NCBI GenBank assembly: GCA_964630635.1
Contig: CAZVVM010000002.1
Span: forward strand, 1-49,776
Origin: Colimorpha_A sp964630635
GTDB lineage: Bacteria; Bacillota; Clostridia; Oscillospirales; CAG-272
DNA: 49,776 nucleotides
Direction of reading: 5' to 3'
Shown here: in pieces, positions 24,481 to 33,727 of the stretch
Layout: each line of letters starts with the position of its first letter
Position numbering within the stretch: the stretch's first letter is position 1
Made by a program: the position numbers and the translations under genes
Notes under the pieces: model-generated
Told to the model about the DNA's origin: nothing
Database searches by the model: none
What the model saw: the letters and a program-made list of their open reading frames with translations, nothing else

Positions 24481-25629
24481 ATGAAAATAGAAGAACTCAA
24501 ACAGTATGACGGGACGTTTGAACCCGTAAAGGAAAGCCCCTATATAAACAATCACATTCACACAAGTCATTCCTTTTCGCCCTATACCCCCGCGCAGGCG
24601 GTCTATACCGCTTACAAGAGCGGTCTTGCAACTGCGGGTATCGTTGACCACGATACGACGGCAGGCGCAAGAGAGTTTCTATATGCGGGCAAAAGGATAG
24701 GAATGCCCGTAACCGTCGGAGCGGAATGCCGTATAGATATGTCGGAGACCGCCCTCGGCGGAAAGCGCTTCAACAATCCCGACCAGAAGTCGGTCGCGTA
24801 CGTCGTAATGCACGGTATTCCTCACAGCAATATCGAGAAGGTCGACGCTTTCCTTGCCCCTTACCGCGAAAAGAGAAATCTTCGCAATAAAAAGATGATA
24901 GAGAATATAAATGCTCTCGTTTCCCCCTTCGGTATGGCACTTGATTTTGACAGGGACGTTATCCCGCTGTCCACTACCGCGGTCACCGAACGCCACCTTC
25001 TTTTCGCTCTTGCGAAGAAGATAACGGGTAGGTATACCGAGCCGACCGACGTTGTGTCGTTTATGCGCGATACTATGGGAATTTCCGTCAGCGGAAAGAA
25101 CGAGGAGAATATTCTTAACGGAAAAGCGACGCCTGCATATTACGAATACGATATTCTCGGAGTGCTCAAGGGCAATCTCGTTGAGAAGATATACGTTGAC
25201 GCCGACGCCGAGCTTCCCAAGGTGAAGGATTATATTGATATGGTCAAGCGCTACGGCGGAATTGCGGCATACGCGTATCTCGGCGACGTCGGAAATTCCG
25301 TTACGGGCGATAAGAAGACTCAAAAATTCGAGGACGATTATCTCGACGAGCTTTTTGACGTCGTGGAAAACTACGGCTTCGACGCCGTTACCTTTATGCC
25401 GACGAGAAACACGGAGGCACAGCTTGACAGAGTAATGAAGCTCTGCAAGGAAAGAGGACTGTTCCAGATCAGCGGAGAGGACATCAATTCTCCCCGTCAA
25501 AAGTTCGTATGTCCTGCGTATGAGAACCCCAAGTTCGCTCATCTTGTAGATGCCGCCCATACTCTTATCGAATATGAAAGCCTTGCCGATACCGATCTTT
25601 CGGCGGCAAGAAAGCTGATCGGTAAGTGA
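24481..25629 (+). CDS. PHP-domain phosphoesterase-like protein in the rhamnose operon
   Basis: A 382-residue protein with a PHP metal-dependent phosphoesterase domain: NNHIHTSHSFSP near 22-33 (first metal motif), GIVDHD near 57-62 and GAECRID near 80-86. The later part contains AYAYLGDVGNS and FMPTRN. Its place between rhaA and rhaD, with gaps of only 25 and 19 bases, points to a role in rhamnose or rhamnulose-phosphate metabolism, perhaps clearing a toxic sugar phosphate. That role is inference. The ribosome binding site is weak. Confidence 0.8.
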   Translation: MKIEELKQYDGTFEPVKESPYINNHIHTSHSFSPYTPAQAVYTAYKSGLATAGIVDHDTTAGAREFLYAGKRIGMPVTVGAECRIDMSETALGGKRFNNPDQKSVAYVVMHGIPHSNIEKVDAFLAPYREKRNLRNKKMIENINALVSPFGMALDFDRDVIPLSTTAVTERHLLFALAKKITGRYTEPTDVVSFMRDTMGISVSGKNEENILNGKATPAYYEYDILGVLKGNLVEKIYVDADAELPKVKDYIDMVKRYGGIAAYAYLGDVGNSVTGDKKTQKFEDDYLDELFDVVENYGFDAVTFMPTRNTEAQLDRVMKLCKERGLFQISGEDINSPRQKFVCPAYENPKFAHLVDAAHTLIEYESLADTDLSAARKLIGK

Positions 25630-25648
25630 TAAAGAGAGGTAATTTAAG

Positions 25649-26464
25649 ATGAATAATAATATTTACGACGCGCCGTTTATAAACGAAATGAGAAAAACCA
25701 CCGCGAATATGTACCGTCTCGGCTGGGATGAAAGAAACGGCGGAAATATCAGCTGTCTGCTTACCGAGGAGGAGGTTTCGGAATATCTCGACATAAACAA
25801 CGTCATCAGAAATATACCTATCGGATTCAAGGCGGACGAGCTTATCGGCAAATATTTTCTCGTTACGGGAACAGGTAAATATTTCAAAAACGTAATCGAC
25901 GACCCCGAGGCAAATCTCGGCGTTTTCCGTATCGGAAAGGACGGCGAGACCGCCGAGCTTCTTTGGGGCTATTCCGACGGCGGAAGATTTACGAGCGAGC
26001 TGCCTGCGCACCTTATGTCGCATATGGTTCGTCTTAAGGTCGATCCCGAGCACCGCATAGTAATGCACACTCACCCGACGAATACCGTCGCTATGACGCA
26101 TATTCACTCCCTTGACGACAAGGCGTTCACCCGTACTATCTGGGGAACCTGCACCGAGTGTATCGTCGTGTTTCCCGAGGGAATCGGAGTTCTCCCGTGG
26201 ATGGTATGCGGAAATAACGAGATCGGTTATGCGACTGCCGAAAAGATGCGCGATTACCGCATCGTAATATGGGCGCAGCACGGTATCTACGGTGCGGGCA
26301 AGACCTACGACGAGACCTTCGGACTTATCGAAACGGTGGAAAAGGGCGCGGAGCTGTATCTTAAATATTCCCCTCTCCCCGTCATCAACCGCATTTCAGA
26401 CGAGCAGCTCAAGGCACTCGCGGAGCAGTTCGGAATTACATACCGTACCGATTTTCTTGAATAA
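25649..26464 (+). CDS. rhaD: Rhamnulose-1-phosphate aldolase
   Basis: A 271-residue class II (zinc-dependent) aldolase that splits L-rhamnulose-1-phosphate into dihydroxyacetone phosphate and L-lactaldehyde. It shows GWDERNGGNIS near the N-terminus, the zinc ligands His140 and His142 in MHTHPTNT, and WAQHGIYG with the third zinc His. GAGAGG precedes the ATG. It completes a full kinase-isomerase-aldolase set; no mutarotase or transporter gene is in the operon. Confidence 0.95.
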   Translation: MNNNIYDAPFINEMRKTTANMYRLGWDERNGGNISCLLTEEEVSEYLDINNVIRNIPIGFKADELIGKYFLVTGTGKYFKNVIDDPEANLGVFRIGKDGETAELLWGYSDGGRFTSELPAHLMSHMVRLKVDPEHRIVMHTHPTNTVAMTHIHSLDDKAFTRTIWGTCTECIVVFPEGIGVLPWMVCGNNEIGYATAEKMRDYRIVIWAQHGIYGAGKTYDETFGLIETVEKGAELYLKYSPLPVINRISDEQLKALAEQFGITYRTDFLE

Positions 26465-26466
26465 TT

Positions 26467-26499
26467 AAAAAAGCCATTCGCTACTGCGAATGGCTTTTT
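26467..26499. terminator. Bidirectional terminator after rhaD
   Basis: A 15-bp stem (26467-26481 with 26486-26500, slightly frayed) with a four-base loop ends in T. The stop codon of the minus-strand gene lies at the top of the stem, so the convergent genes share it. Confidence 0.9.
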
Positions 26500-26789
26500 C
26501 GTTTGTAATTCCTGATCCCGTATTCAATGAGCAGATAGAGCGGACCGAGGGAGAAGATCAGCAAAAACGGGAAAACTATTCTGATAAGATAGGTTCGCTT
26601 CGACAGTATAAAGGTCTTTGCGGGTCTGTTCACCGCGGTGCCGTTTATGCTTTTATCGACGACGTTCTCGTCATCCTCGACCGTCAGCTCGCGGTCGATG
26701 ACTTTGTTTTCGGGCAGATGCATGGCATAAGTCGGTAAGGAAAGGGCGAAAATTAGAATAACGGGCATAATAAGCTTAATTATCTTCAT
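26481..26789 (-). CDS. Small membrane protein of unknown function
   Basis: A 102-residue protein with a signal-peptide-like N-terminus (about 1-22, ending TYAMH), an acidic external segment and one membrane helix near 68-90 followed by a basic tail. Its start overlaps the end of the MFS-like gene by 14 bases, with a G-rich ribosome binding site, so the two are coupled. No family recognised. Confidence 0.65.
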   Translation of the reverse strand: MKIIKLIMPVILIFALSLPTYAMHLPENKVIDRELTVEDDENVVDKSINGTAVNRPAKTFILSKRTYLIRIVFPFLLIFSLGPLYLLIEYGIRNYKRKSHSQ

Positions 26790-27831
26790 TTTTGCTTACC
26801 CCCGTTTCTTCGGAGCTCGGTAAATAAGACGTTTCCGCCGCCACGGTGACCGCTATTATCATAGCGGAGATCAAAAGCATCGAAATGCCGTTTGATCTGA
26901 CGAAATGACGGAGTATCTGACCGAGATATGCCATAGCCGACATAAGTGCAAAGGAAAACGCAGGGTTTTTCGGCAAAAGCCGTGTTACTGCCGTCAAGGT
27001 CGGCGCAAGCGACATTGAGAGAAGGAACAGTCCGAGGAGCGAAAGACGCTTCCCGTCGTCACAGAAGCAGATAAGCGCAGTTCCCGTGCAGGCGGATACG
27101 GCAACGGTGATTATACGGCCGAGACGGTCGCTGACAAATCCGCCGACGGCGCACCCGAGTCCTATCATAAGAAGAAGCTGAAACTGCGTTTTGGGCGATA
27201 CGTTCCACGCGAAGTGAAACGACGAGAATTCGTATGAAAGAAGCAGGTATGACAGGGCAAGAAATACGAGCGGAAGCGGCGAAAACGGCACTTTTTCCAC
27301 TGTTTTTTCTTCCGTTACGTTATCTTTTTGGCACTTATCGGACGGGATAGCAAATATCATAAGGAGCGGTGCGAAAAAATGCCCTGCAAAGCCCGCGAAG
27401 GAGGCGCAGGCAAGTCCGATGCCCGTTCCGCCTATAAGAAGCCCGATTCCGCGGCTTTTGCCGTTTGAACGGGAAAGAATCGAGGACGATGCGAAGGAAT
27501 AGAAAACCGCGCTTCCGAGTCCGAGAAGAACGACCTTCAGATTAATTCCGAATTCGGTCGGAAGAAAATATCCGAGTACCGTGAGGAATACCGACAGACG
27601 CACGCCCGTGTGTTTGCTTTCGACCCTGTCCGCAAAAACCGAGATAAGCCCCATCGCGCCGACCGATATGACGTTAAAAAGTATAACGAGCATCGACGTT
27701 CTGTCGTAGCTGACCGAGCCCGACAGATGGTCGAATATAACCGCGTGGCAGACCGAGGACAGGCACAAGCTCATAAGAGCGTAGCGCACCGAAAGCGACG
27801 TATTTGAAATTTTCGGCTTGTATTCCTTCAT
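26776..27831 (-). CDS. MFS-like multi-pass membrane protein
   Basis: A 351-residue protein with about ten hydrophobic segments and the loop FVSDRLGR, resembling the conserved loop of major facilitator transporters. It is shorter than typical 12-helix members (about 400). GGAGG precedes the ATG. It lies directly downstream of a 7TM-LuxR regulator on the same strand. Gut bacteria often pair MFS-like sensory or transport proteins with LuxR-type regulators, so it may be a transporter or a sensor. Substrate unknown. Confidence 0.75.
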   Translation of the reverse strand: MKEYKPKISNTSLSVRYALMSLCLSSVCHAVIFDHLSGSVSYDRTSMLVILFNVISVGAMGLISVFADRVESKHTGVRLSVFLTVLGYFLPTEFGINLKVVLLGLGSAVFYSFASSSILSRSNGKSRGIGLLIGGTGIGLACASFAGFAGHFFAPLLMIFAIPSDKCQKDNVTEEKTVEKVPFSPLPLVFLALSYLLLSYEFSSFHFAWNVSPKTQFQLLLMIGLGCAVGGFVSDRLGRIITVAVSACTGTALICFCDDGKRLSLLGLFLLSMSLAPTLTAVTRLLPKNPAFSFALMSAMAYLGQILRHFVRSNGISMLLISAMIIAVTVAAETSYLPSSEETGVSKNEDN

Positions 27832-27860
27832 GCTTGCCTCCGTTTGGTATTCTGACTGCG

Positions 27861-28966
27861 TTAAGCTTCGTTTCCGAGATCTGCCTTCAGAGTTTTTATC
27901 TGCTTGTGTATTTCAAGAAGCTCCTTGCGGGAGCTTACGCCCAGCTTGCCGTAAAGATTACGGCTGTGGTATTTCAGAGTGGATTCCTTGATGTTCAGGT
28001 TTTCCATGATCTCCTTCGTCGTGACTCTTGCGACGTAGGCGTCGAATATCGCCTTTTCCGAGGGGGGGTCAGCGTTTTTAGCCCCTTAACGAATATTTCT
28101 ATGCTCTCGGGGGATACCGAGCTGCCGAGAAGGGGCTTTTCGAGCATTGTTTCGGAGGCGGGGCTGTAGCCTGAATATTCCCTTGCGGTCTCAACACGCT
28201 TTACGATCTCGCGCAGGCGCTGATTTTCATTCATTACAAGGTGGACGCCGAGCAGAAACAGCTCACTTATGATGTATGAGATAGAAAGCATCTCGAAATC
28301 CATATCGGATATCTGCTCGATGAACCAAACGCCGATGTTGACGAACACGGCGCATGCGAGAATTACCGAATGTGAAATGCTTTCGACGGTCTTTTTGACC
28401 GATGCGCGAATTATCACCGTTACGGTAGCGATGAAATACGATATGAGATAAACAAGATAAAGCGGATGAAGAACGCCGTATACCTTGACGAGCCGCGACG
28501 CGCCGTCAACGACCTCGAACGAGACTTCCTTATAGTAGACGTTCAGAATACCGGGGCTTGCGGCGATGAGAAAAACGATGACCGAAATAAGAAATAGGAT
28601 CCTCGGAAGAAGCTTTCGGTATTTCGTGTTCGTCACGTCGAGTATCATCATCAGCATCGAAAGCGGCAAAAATACCGATCCGAGATAAGCTACTCGGTTT
28701 GCCCAAAGCGCGGCTTCAAGACAAGACGAAACCGATAGAAACGTGTAGCCGACGTTTACGACGAGCACGGACGAAAAGAGCATTACGATCCAAAACCTTT
28801 TTTTGCGTACCGCAAGGATACATCCGACGAGCAGAAGCAGAGAAAAAAGCGCGCAAGTGCCGTAAATTGCGGAAAAGCCGATGCTTTTGCCGTTGACTGC
28901 GTCACAGCCCGATAAGCTCAACGCAGTAAACGCGATCAGCATAATGCTTGTAAGCAGCTTCTTCAT
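27861..28966 (-). pseudogene. 7TM membrane sensor fused to a LuxR-type HTH, broken by a one-base frameshift
   Basis: The first frame, from the ATG at 28966 behind a strong AAAGGAGG, encodes about 300 residues with seven or more membrane helices, resembling the 7TM N-termini of some histidine kinases, plus a cytoplasmic linker. At a run of seven G on the plus strand (28062-28068) the frame leaves the conserved sequence. One more base would continue into a complete LuxR-type helix-turn-helix (TTKEIMENLNIKESTLKYHS, NLYGKLGVSSRKELL) ending at 27861. The intact product would be a membrane-bound one-component regulator. Sequencing error, true mutation or phase-variable tract are all possible. Confidence 0.8.
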
Positions 28967-29018
28967 TTTTCCTCCTTTCCGACCTCGGTCAAGCTCAAAA
29001 ATGCAAAAACGTGTTAAT

Positions 29019-29037
29019 CCCATACCTTTGGTATGGG
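29019..29037. promoter_or_regulatory. Perfect 8-bp palindrome, candidate operator
   Basis: CCCATACC (29019-29026), TTT, GGTATGGG (29030-29037) forms a perfect inverted repeat between the divergent 7TM-LuxR gene and the Cys-rich surface protein gene. It has no T tail and is not a terminator by position. It could be the binding site of the LuxR-type regulator. Confidence 0.5.
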
Positions 29038-29086
29038 GACAATTATGATGCGAGAGCTTATAATTAGAGTGTAAAATAATACGGTA

Positions 29087-29116
29087 TTGAATGATACTTA
29101 CCTTTCACATTATACC
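29087..29116 (+). promoter_or_regulatory. Possible promoter of the Cys-rich protein gene
   Basis: TTGAAT at 29087-29092 and TATACC at 29111-29116 are 18 bases apart, ahead of the start at 29181. Confidence 0.5.
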
Positions 29117-29180
29117 ATAGGTGTTTATTATTTTCAATAGCGTATCGGTTTTTAAGTATTTTACCGAAAGGAATAAGAAA

Positions 29181-32100
29181 ATGAAAAGCAATTTTACAAA
29201 AAAGCTTATGGGCATCCTTCTCGTTCTTGTAATGATGCTTCAAATAGTCCCCGGCTTTCTTACGGCACACGCCGCTTGGGAGGACGGTATGGAATGCTGG
29301 CATTGCAGTCACTACCATTGGGACGAGTACTGCTGCGGTATTTGCGGTGCCTGCAGCATAGATTGTACGAATGTAACCTGCTTTACCGAAACGCACTGTC
29401 TTGAGTGCGGCAACTGCTACGCATCCTACGAGGAATGTTCGTTTGGGTACGAACACTGCGAGGAATGCTGCATCATTTGTGAGCAGTGCGAGGAGTGTCT
29501 GTATGAGGACGGCATCGAGCTTTGTGACGATTGCGGTCTTTGCGTATTCTGCTGTCGGGATAACGCTAACGCCGAGGGCTGTGAATGCGGCGAATACTGT
29601 ATAGAGAATCCCGAATGGTACGAGCATCTCTGTCCCGATTGCGGAAGCGCATACTGTACTGTCGAGATGTGTGAGCTTTGTGAGCTTTGCCTTGATTGCT
29701 GTGAGGGTAACTCCGAGTGCTCGGATACGCCTCCCCTTTGCGTTGAGGATGGCGACTACGATGCTCATTTCTGCGAGGACTGCGGCGAATGTTTTCACAA
29801 CACCGACGTTTGCAGTGGTTGTGAATCGGAGGGACTTCTCCTTTGTGATAGCTGCTGCGAAGCGCGTCTTGAAGCCGAGGGCTGTGACTGCGACGACAGA
29901 TGTATAAGCGACAGCGACATAGAGGAGCATATTGAAAACGAGCATAGTAATGCAGGACCTCATTCAGCAACTCCCCAAAGCTCCTTTGATATGGACGAAA
30001 CACATCACTGGCGTCCCTGCCGTTTCTGCTCCGAGACAACGCATATTACGAATAAGACCAAGCATACCTTCGACAATTACGGCATCTGCACAGTCTGCGG
30101 CTTCGACTCTCAGCAGGTAATTCTTATCCTGAAGCAGCCGAGCAGTACCGTTGCAAAGGTTTCCGATATTCAGACCGCCGATGAGGACGATCCTTACCAT
30201 CCCTTTAACAACAAGCGCACACTTTCCGTCGCAGCGAAGGGAACGACCGAGCTTAAATATCAGTGGTACGTTACCTACGACGGCGGAGAAAAATGGATCG
30301 AAATTAAGGACGACACTGACGCCGAGTCCTATGCCTACATAGTCGGCGCAAAGACAAATTCGATCACCTTCTCGGTTCCGTCCGACGGTTGTGCTTATCC
30401 TCCTGCCTATAAGTGCGTTATCACCGACGAAAACGGCAACTCGGTCACGACGAACGTCGCGTACGTGAAGGTCGTCCACTTATATTGGGAATACCAAGCC
30501 CATAAGGGCGAGCTTATCGGAATAATCAATCAGCCGAACAATAAGGACAATATCGGAATGTACGGCTCCGACGGTCACTATGTGACCTGCGTGGGCGAGG
30601 AATGCGACGATTATATTCTCGCGCCCCATTCCTTCGGCAAGGATACGAAGCTCATCTTTGACAGTAAGACCGGCATCGGCTGGCACGAGAGAACTTGTAT
30701 TTACTGCGGATTCAAGAACTATCTTGAAAACCATGCCCATTATTTCTACGATCCCGAGACCTATGAGTGCGAGATCGACTTTACCTATAAAAACGAGAAT
30801 CAGCACAAGCTTATCTGCCGCTTTACGGGATGTAAGCAAACGCACCTTGAGTCCCACGATTATCTCGGCTGGCAGAATCACGGTACGCCCTATTCCAATA
30901 CCGACGGGATCGGTATTGCCTATAAGGAATGTCAGATCTGCGGCTACAGCTCGGAAAAGAAGCTTCAGACCTACGACGAGAAGAAGGGCGAAATGGTCGA
31001 TGCTCAGTGGACGAAGAATAACGACCTCGTTTACGTTGAAAACGGCTTTGCAAGCTCTGACGTCGTCGGAAGCGGCACGAAGCTCGTCATCGGCTTTGCT
31101 CCCTCCGAATATGATAGAGAAGAGCATCTCGATATTAAGTATCCGAAGGTTGCAAAATGGGTTGTGACCTATTACTGCGACCGCGGCTCGGAGGGGTCGA
31201 AGATCGAGATGGACGTAACGAAGGACGTTGAATTCGAAAAGGTCGAAAACGAGCTTAAATGGATCGTTACCGTTCCTTCCTTTACGGCACGCGCGGGCGG
31301 CGGAATATTGACCTTCACGCCCGTTCTTGAAGAATGTAAGCACAACGGCAACACGAGAGTAAAGAATGCAGTCGAAGCGATATGCACTCAGGACGGATAT
31401 ACGGGCGATACCGTTTGTGCCGACTGCGACGGCGTTATCTGCTACGGCGAGGTTATTGAGAGCGCAGGAAAGCACGAGGGTAAGCTCACCCTTATCCCCG
31501 GCACCTCAAAACAGGGAAGCTGTGAAGAGAGGGGCTACGAGGGAACCTATCGTTGCGACCATTGTAACAAGACCGTCCGCGGTAAGGTCACGTCAAAGGT
31601 ACATAATGCAAAGACGGTAACCAAAAACGAAGTCAAGCCGACCTGTACCGAGTTCGGTTACAGCGGCGATATCTACTGTGAATGCGGCGTTCTTCTTAAA
31701 GAGGGCAAAACGCTTGCACCGAGACACAGCGACCTCACCTGCGACGATTGCGGCTATTCCTGGGGAAGCGACTCGCCGACGATCAGAGCTTTGGCGTTCA
31801 ATATCGACGTACCCGTTATTGGAAATAAGCCAGATTATACCAAGTTCGACGGCTCCGCATATTACAGCGACGGCACGGGCACTTATGAGAAAAACGGCGT
31901 TCAGTGGTTCGACGTGACGGAAAATAAGCGCTTTGTCCCGGGCGGTGTCGGTCAGGAATTCAAGGAAGGTCACGTTTATAAGGTGACGATCAATTTCCGT
32001 TCCAAGGTCGGCTATGATTTTGCCGAGGAGGGCGTGCTTTCGGGAACTATAAACGGAAAAGAAGCTACCGTTGAATATTCAAGCTATGGCGATGCGGCAG

Positions 32101-32942
32101 GTATTTCCTATACCTTTGCCTCTCTTGAGCACAAGCACGATATGGAGAGAATTGATAAGATCCCCCCGACCTGTACCGAAAACGGAAAGCAGACCTATTA
32201 TCACTGCAAGAGCTGTGACAAATACTACGAGGACGCGGCAGGGGCGAAGGAAATAACCGACCTTGCAAAATGGGGCAACGTCACCGCTCTCGGACACGCT
32301 GAATCCGAACTCAAGAGCAATTCAACGCATCACTTTAAGGTATGCACCCGTTGCTATCGGGAAATTGCGGGAAGCAAGACCGAGCACAGCGGCGGCACCG
32401 CTACCTGTCAGGAAAAGGCGAAATGCGAGACCTGCGGAGCGGCATACGGAAGCTACGCCGAGCATAATCTTGCAACCGAGGTCTGGGGCTTTATCGACCC
32501 GACGGGTCACGCTCATATGTGTCTTACCGAAAACTGCTATCATAGAGGCGAAGTAGAGCAGCACCGTTCAAGCGGCGCGGCTACTGAAGATACCGACGAG
32601 GTCTGCCTTGACTGCGGATACGTTATCACCCTGTCGGAGAATCACAAGCATGCTCCTGCCGACGGAATACAGTTTGACGATAAGTGCCATTGGTACGTCT
32701 GCGGATGCGGCGAGATCATCAATAAATCGGCGCACAAGGACGCTGACGGAAACGGCTTGTGCGATACCTGCGATAGCGAGGTAACGTCCGATAAGGGCGA
32801 TGGCGGAAAGAAGAATGAGAAAAACTGTGACTTCGGGTTCGTTTGGATCATCGTAGCAGCTGTTCTGCTTGTTGCAGGCGCGGTAACGGCATACGTGATC
32901 GTAAAAAAGCACTCGGGAAAAGGCAATAGCGATAATGTATAA
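29181..32942 (+). CDS. Large Cys-rich surface protein with C-terminal membrane anchor
   Basis: A 1253-residue protein with a signal peptide (to about 32, GFLTAHA), an N-terminal region of about 215 residues with some 47 cysteines by hand count, and an Ig-like segment (about 310-440). A long series of modules follows around CxxC pairs with phrases such as PPTCTENGKQTYYHC, CDKYYED and TCTEFGYSGD, and a membrane helix near the C-terminus (FVWIIVAAVLLV) with a short basic tail. Such C-terminal modules occur in many clostridial surface proteins; the dense Cys-rich front is unusual. Metal binding or disulfide cross-linking is possible. AAAGGAAT precedes the ATG at 29181. It is divergent from the 7TM-LuxR gene. 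Confidence 0.82.
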   Translation: MKSNFTKKLMGILLVLVMMLQIVPGFLTAHAAWEDGMECWHCSHYHWDEYCCGICGACSIDCTNVTCFTETHCLECGNCYASYEECSFGYEHCEECCIICEQCEECLYEDGIELCDDCGLCVFCCRDNANAEGCECGEYCIENPEWYEHLCPDCGSAYCTVEMCELCELCLDCCEGNSECSDTPPLCVEDGDYDAHFCEDCGECFHNTDVCSGCESEGLLLCDSCCEARLEAEGCDCDDRCISDSDIEEHIENEHSNAGPHSATPQSSFDMDETHHWRPCRFCSETTHITNKTKHTFDNYGICTVCGFDSQQVILILKQPSSTVAKVSDIQTADEDDPYHPFNNKRTLSVAAKGTTELKYQWYVTYDGGEKWIEIKDDTDAESYAYIVGAKTNSITFSVPSDGCAYPPAYKCVITDENGNSVTTNVAYVKVVHLYWEYQAHKGELIGIINQPNNKDNIGMYGSDGHYVTCVGEECDDYILAPHSFGKDTKLIFDSKTGIGWHERTCIYCGFKNYLENHAHYFYDPETYECEIDFTYKNENQHKLICRFTGCKQTHLESHDYLGWQNHGTPYSNTDGIGIAYKECQICGYSSEKKLQTYDEKKGEMVDAQWTKNNDLVYVENGFASSDVVGSGTKLVIGFAPSEYDREEHLDIKYPKVAKWVVTYYCDRGSEGSKIEMDVTKDVEFEKVENELKWIVTVPSFTARAGGGILTFTPVLEECKHNGNTRVKNAVEAICTQDGYTGDTVCADCDGVICYGEVIESAGKHEGKLTLIPGTSKQGSCEERGYEGTYRCDHCNKTVRGKVTSKVHNAKTVTKNEVKPTCTEFGYSGDIYCECGVLLKEGKTLAPRHSDLTCDDCGYSWGSDSPTIRALAFNIDVPVIGNKPDYTKFDGSAYYSDGTGTYEKNGVQWFDVTENKRFVPGGVGQEFKEGHVYKVTINFRSKVGYDFAEEGVLSGTINGKEATVEYSSYGDAAGISYTFASLEHKHDMERIDKIPPTCTENGKQTYYHCKSCDKYYEDAAGAKEITDLAKWGNVTALGHAESELKSNSTHHFKVCTRCYREIAGSKTEHSGGTATCQEKAKCETCGAAYGSYAEHNLATEVWGFIDPTGHAHMCLTENCYHRGEVEQHRSSGAATEDTDEVCLDCGYVITLSENHKHAPADGIQFDDKCHWYVCGCGEIINKSAHKDADGNGLCDTCDSEVTSDKGDGGKKNEKNCDFGFVWIIVAAVLLVAGAVTAYVIVKKHSGKGNSDNV

Positions 32943-32955
32943 CGAATAACAAGTA

Positions 32956-32990
32956 ACGCGCGTCGGATATTTTCCGACGCGCGTCTTGCG
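32956..32990 (+). terminator. Terminator-like hairpin after the Cys-rich gene
   Basis: A perfect, GC-rich 12-bp stem (32956-32967 with 32973-32984) with a five-base loop. The following CTTGCGTTTG is only moderately T-rich. Confidence 0.75.
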
Positions 32991-33037
32991 TTTGTTAATT
33001 TGTTTACAATAAAGTTAATTAAGTTATAACAAAAGTG

Positions 33038-33066
33038 TTGAAAATAGTTTTATGTTGGTGTATAAT
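33038..33066 (+). promoter_or_regulatory. Promoter of upp
   Basis: TTGAAA at 33038-33043 and TATAAT at 33061-33066 are 17 bases apart. Confidence 0.8.
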
Positions 33067-33097
33067 TGTAAGAAAGACAAAATAAAGGAGAACAAAA

Positions 33098-33727
33098 ATG
33101 AGCACACTCCATATAATCGACCATCCGCTTATTCAGCATAAGCTTACAATTATGCGCGACAAGCGCACGGGCGCAAAGGAATTCCGCGAGCTTCTCGACG
33201 AGATAACTCTGCTTATGGGCTATGAGATAACGAGAGATTTTCCCCTTGTTGATTGGGAGATCGAAACGCCTATTGAGAAAATGACCGCAAAGCGTATTGC
33301 GGGAAAAAAGGTTGCCGTCGTTCCGATACTCCGCGCAGGACTCGGAATGGTTGACGGACTGCTCGAGCTTCTCCCCGTCGCAAAGGTCGGACATATCGGT
33401 CTTTACCGCGATCACGAAACGCATAAGCCCGTCGTTTACTACTGCAAGCTCCCCGAGGACATCGGCAGAAGAACCGTAATTCTCTGCGATCCTATGCTTG
33501 CAACGGGCGGAAGCGCGTCCGACGCTATTACTATGCTTAAAGAAAGAGGCGCGAAGGATATTCGTCTCCTTAACCTCGTTGCCGCTCCCGAGGGCGTTGA
33601 GAAGGTTCAAAAGGATCATCCCGACGTTGATATATACGTTGCGGCTCTCGACGAAAAGCTTAACGAAAACTGCTACATTATCCCCGGTCTCGGTGACGCG
33701 GGCGACCGTCTTTTCGGAACGAAGTAA
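33098..33727 (+). CDS. upp: Uracil phosphoribosyltransferase
   Basis: A 209-residue enzyme of pyrimidine salvage that makes UMP from uracil and PRPP. VVPILRAGLGMVDGL near 70-84, the PRPP-binding loop CDPMLATGGSASDAI near 130-144 and the C-terminal IPGLGDAGDRLFGT are diagnostic. AAAGGAG precedes the ATG. It shares its last base with the start of pncC. Confidence 0.97.
   Translation: MSTLHIIDHPLIQHKLTIMRDKRTGAKEFRELLDEITLLMGYEITRDFPLVDWEIETPIEKMTAKRIAGKKVAVVPILRAGLGMVDGLLELLPVAKVGHIGLYRDHETHKPVVYYCKLPEDIGRRTVILCDPMLATGGSASDAITMLKERGAKDIRLLNLVAAPEGVEKVQKDHPDVDIYVAALDEKLNENCYIIPGLGDAGDRLFGTK

Noticed and set aside
30480..31475. Minus-strand frame opposite the Cys-rich protein
   Set aside because: Shadow of a plus-strand gene with signal peptide, ribosome binding site and membrane anchor; no start signals on the minus strand.
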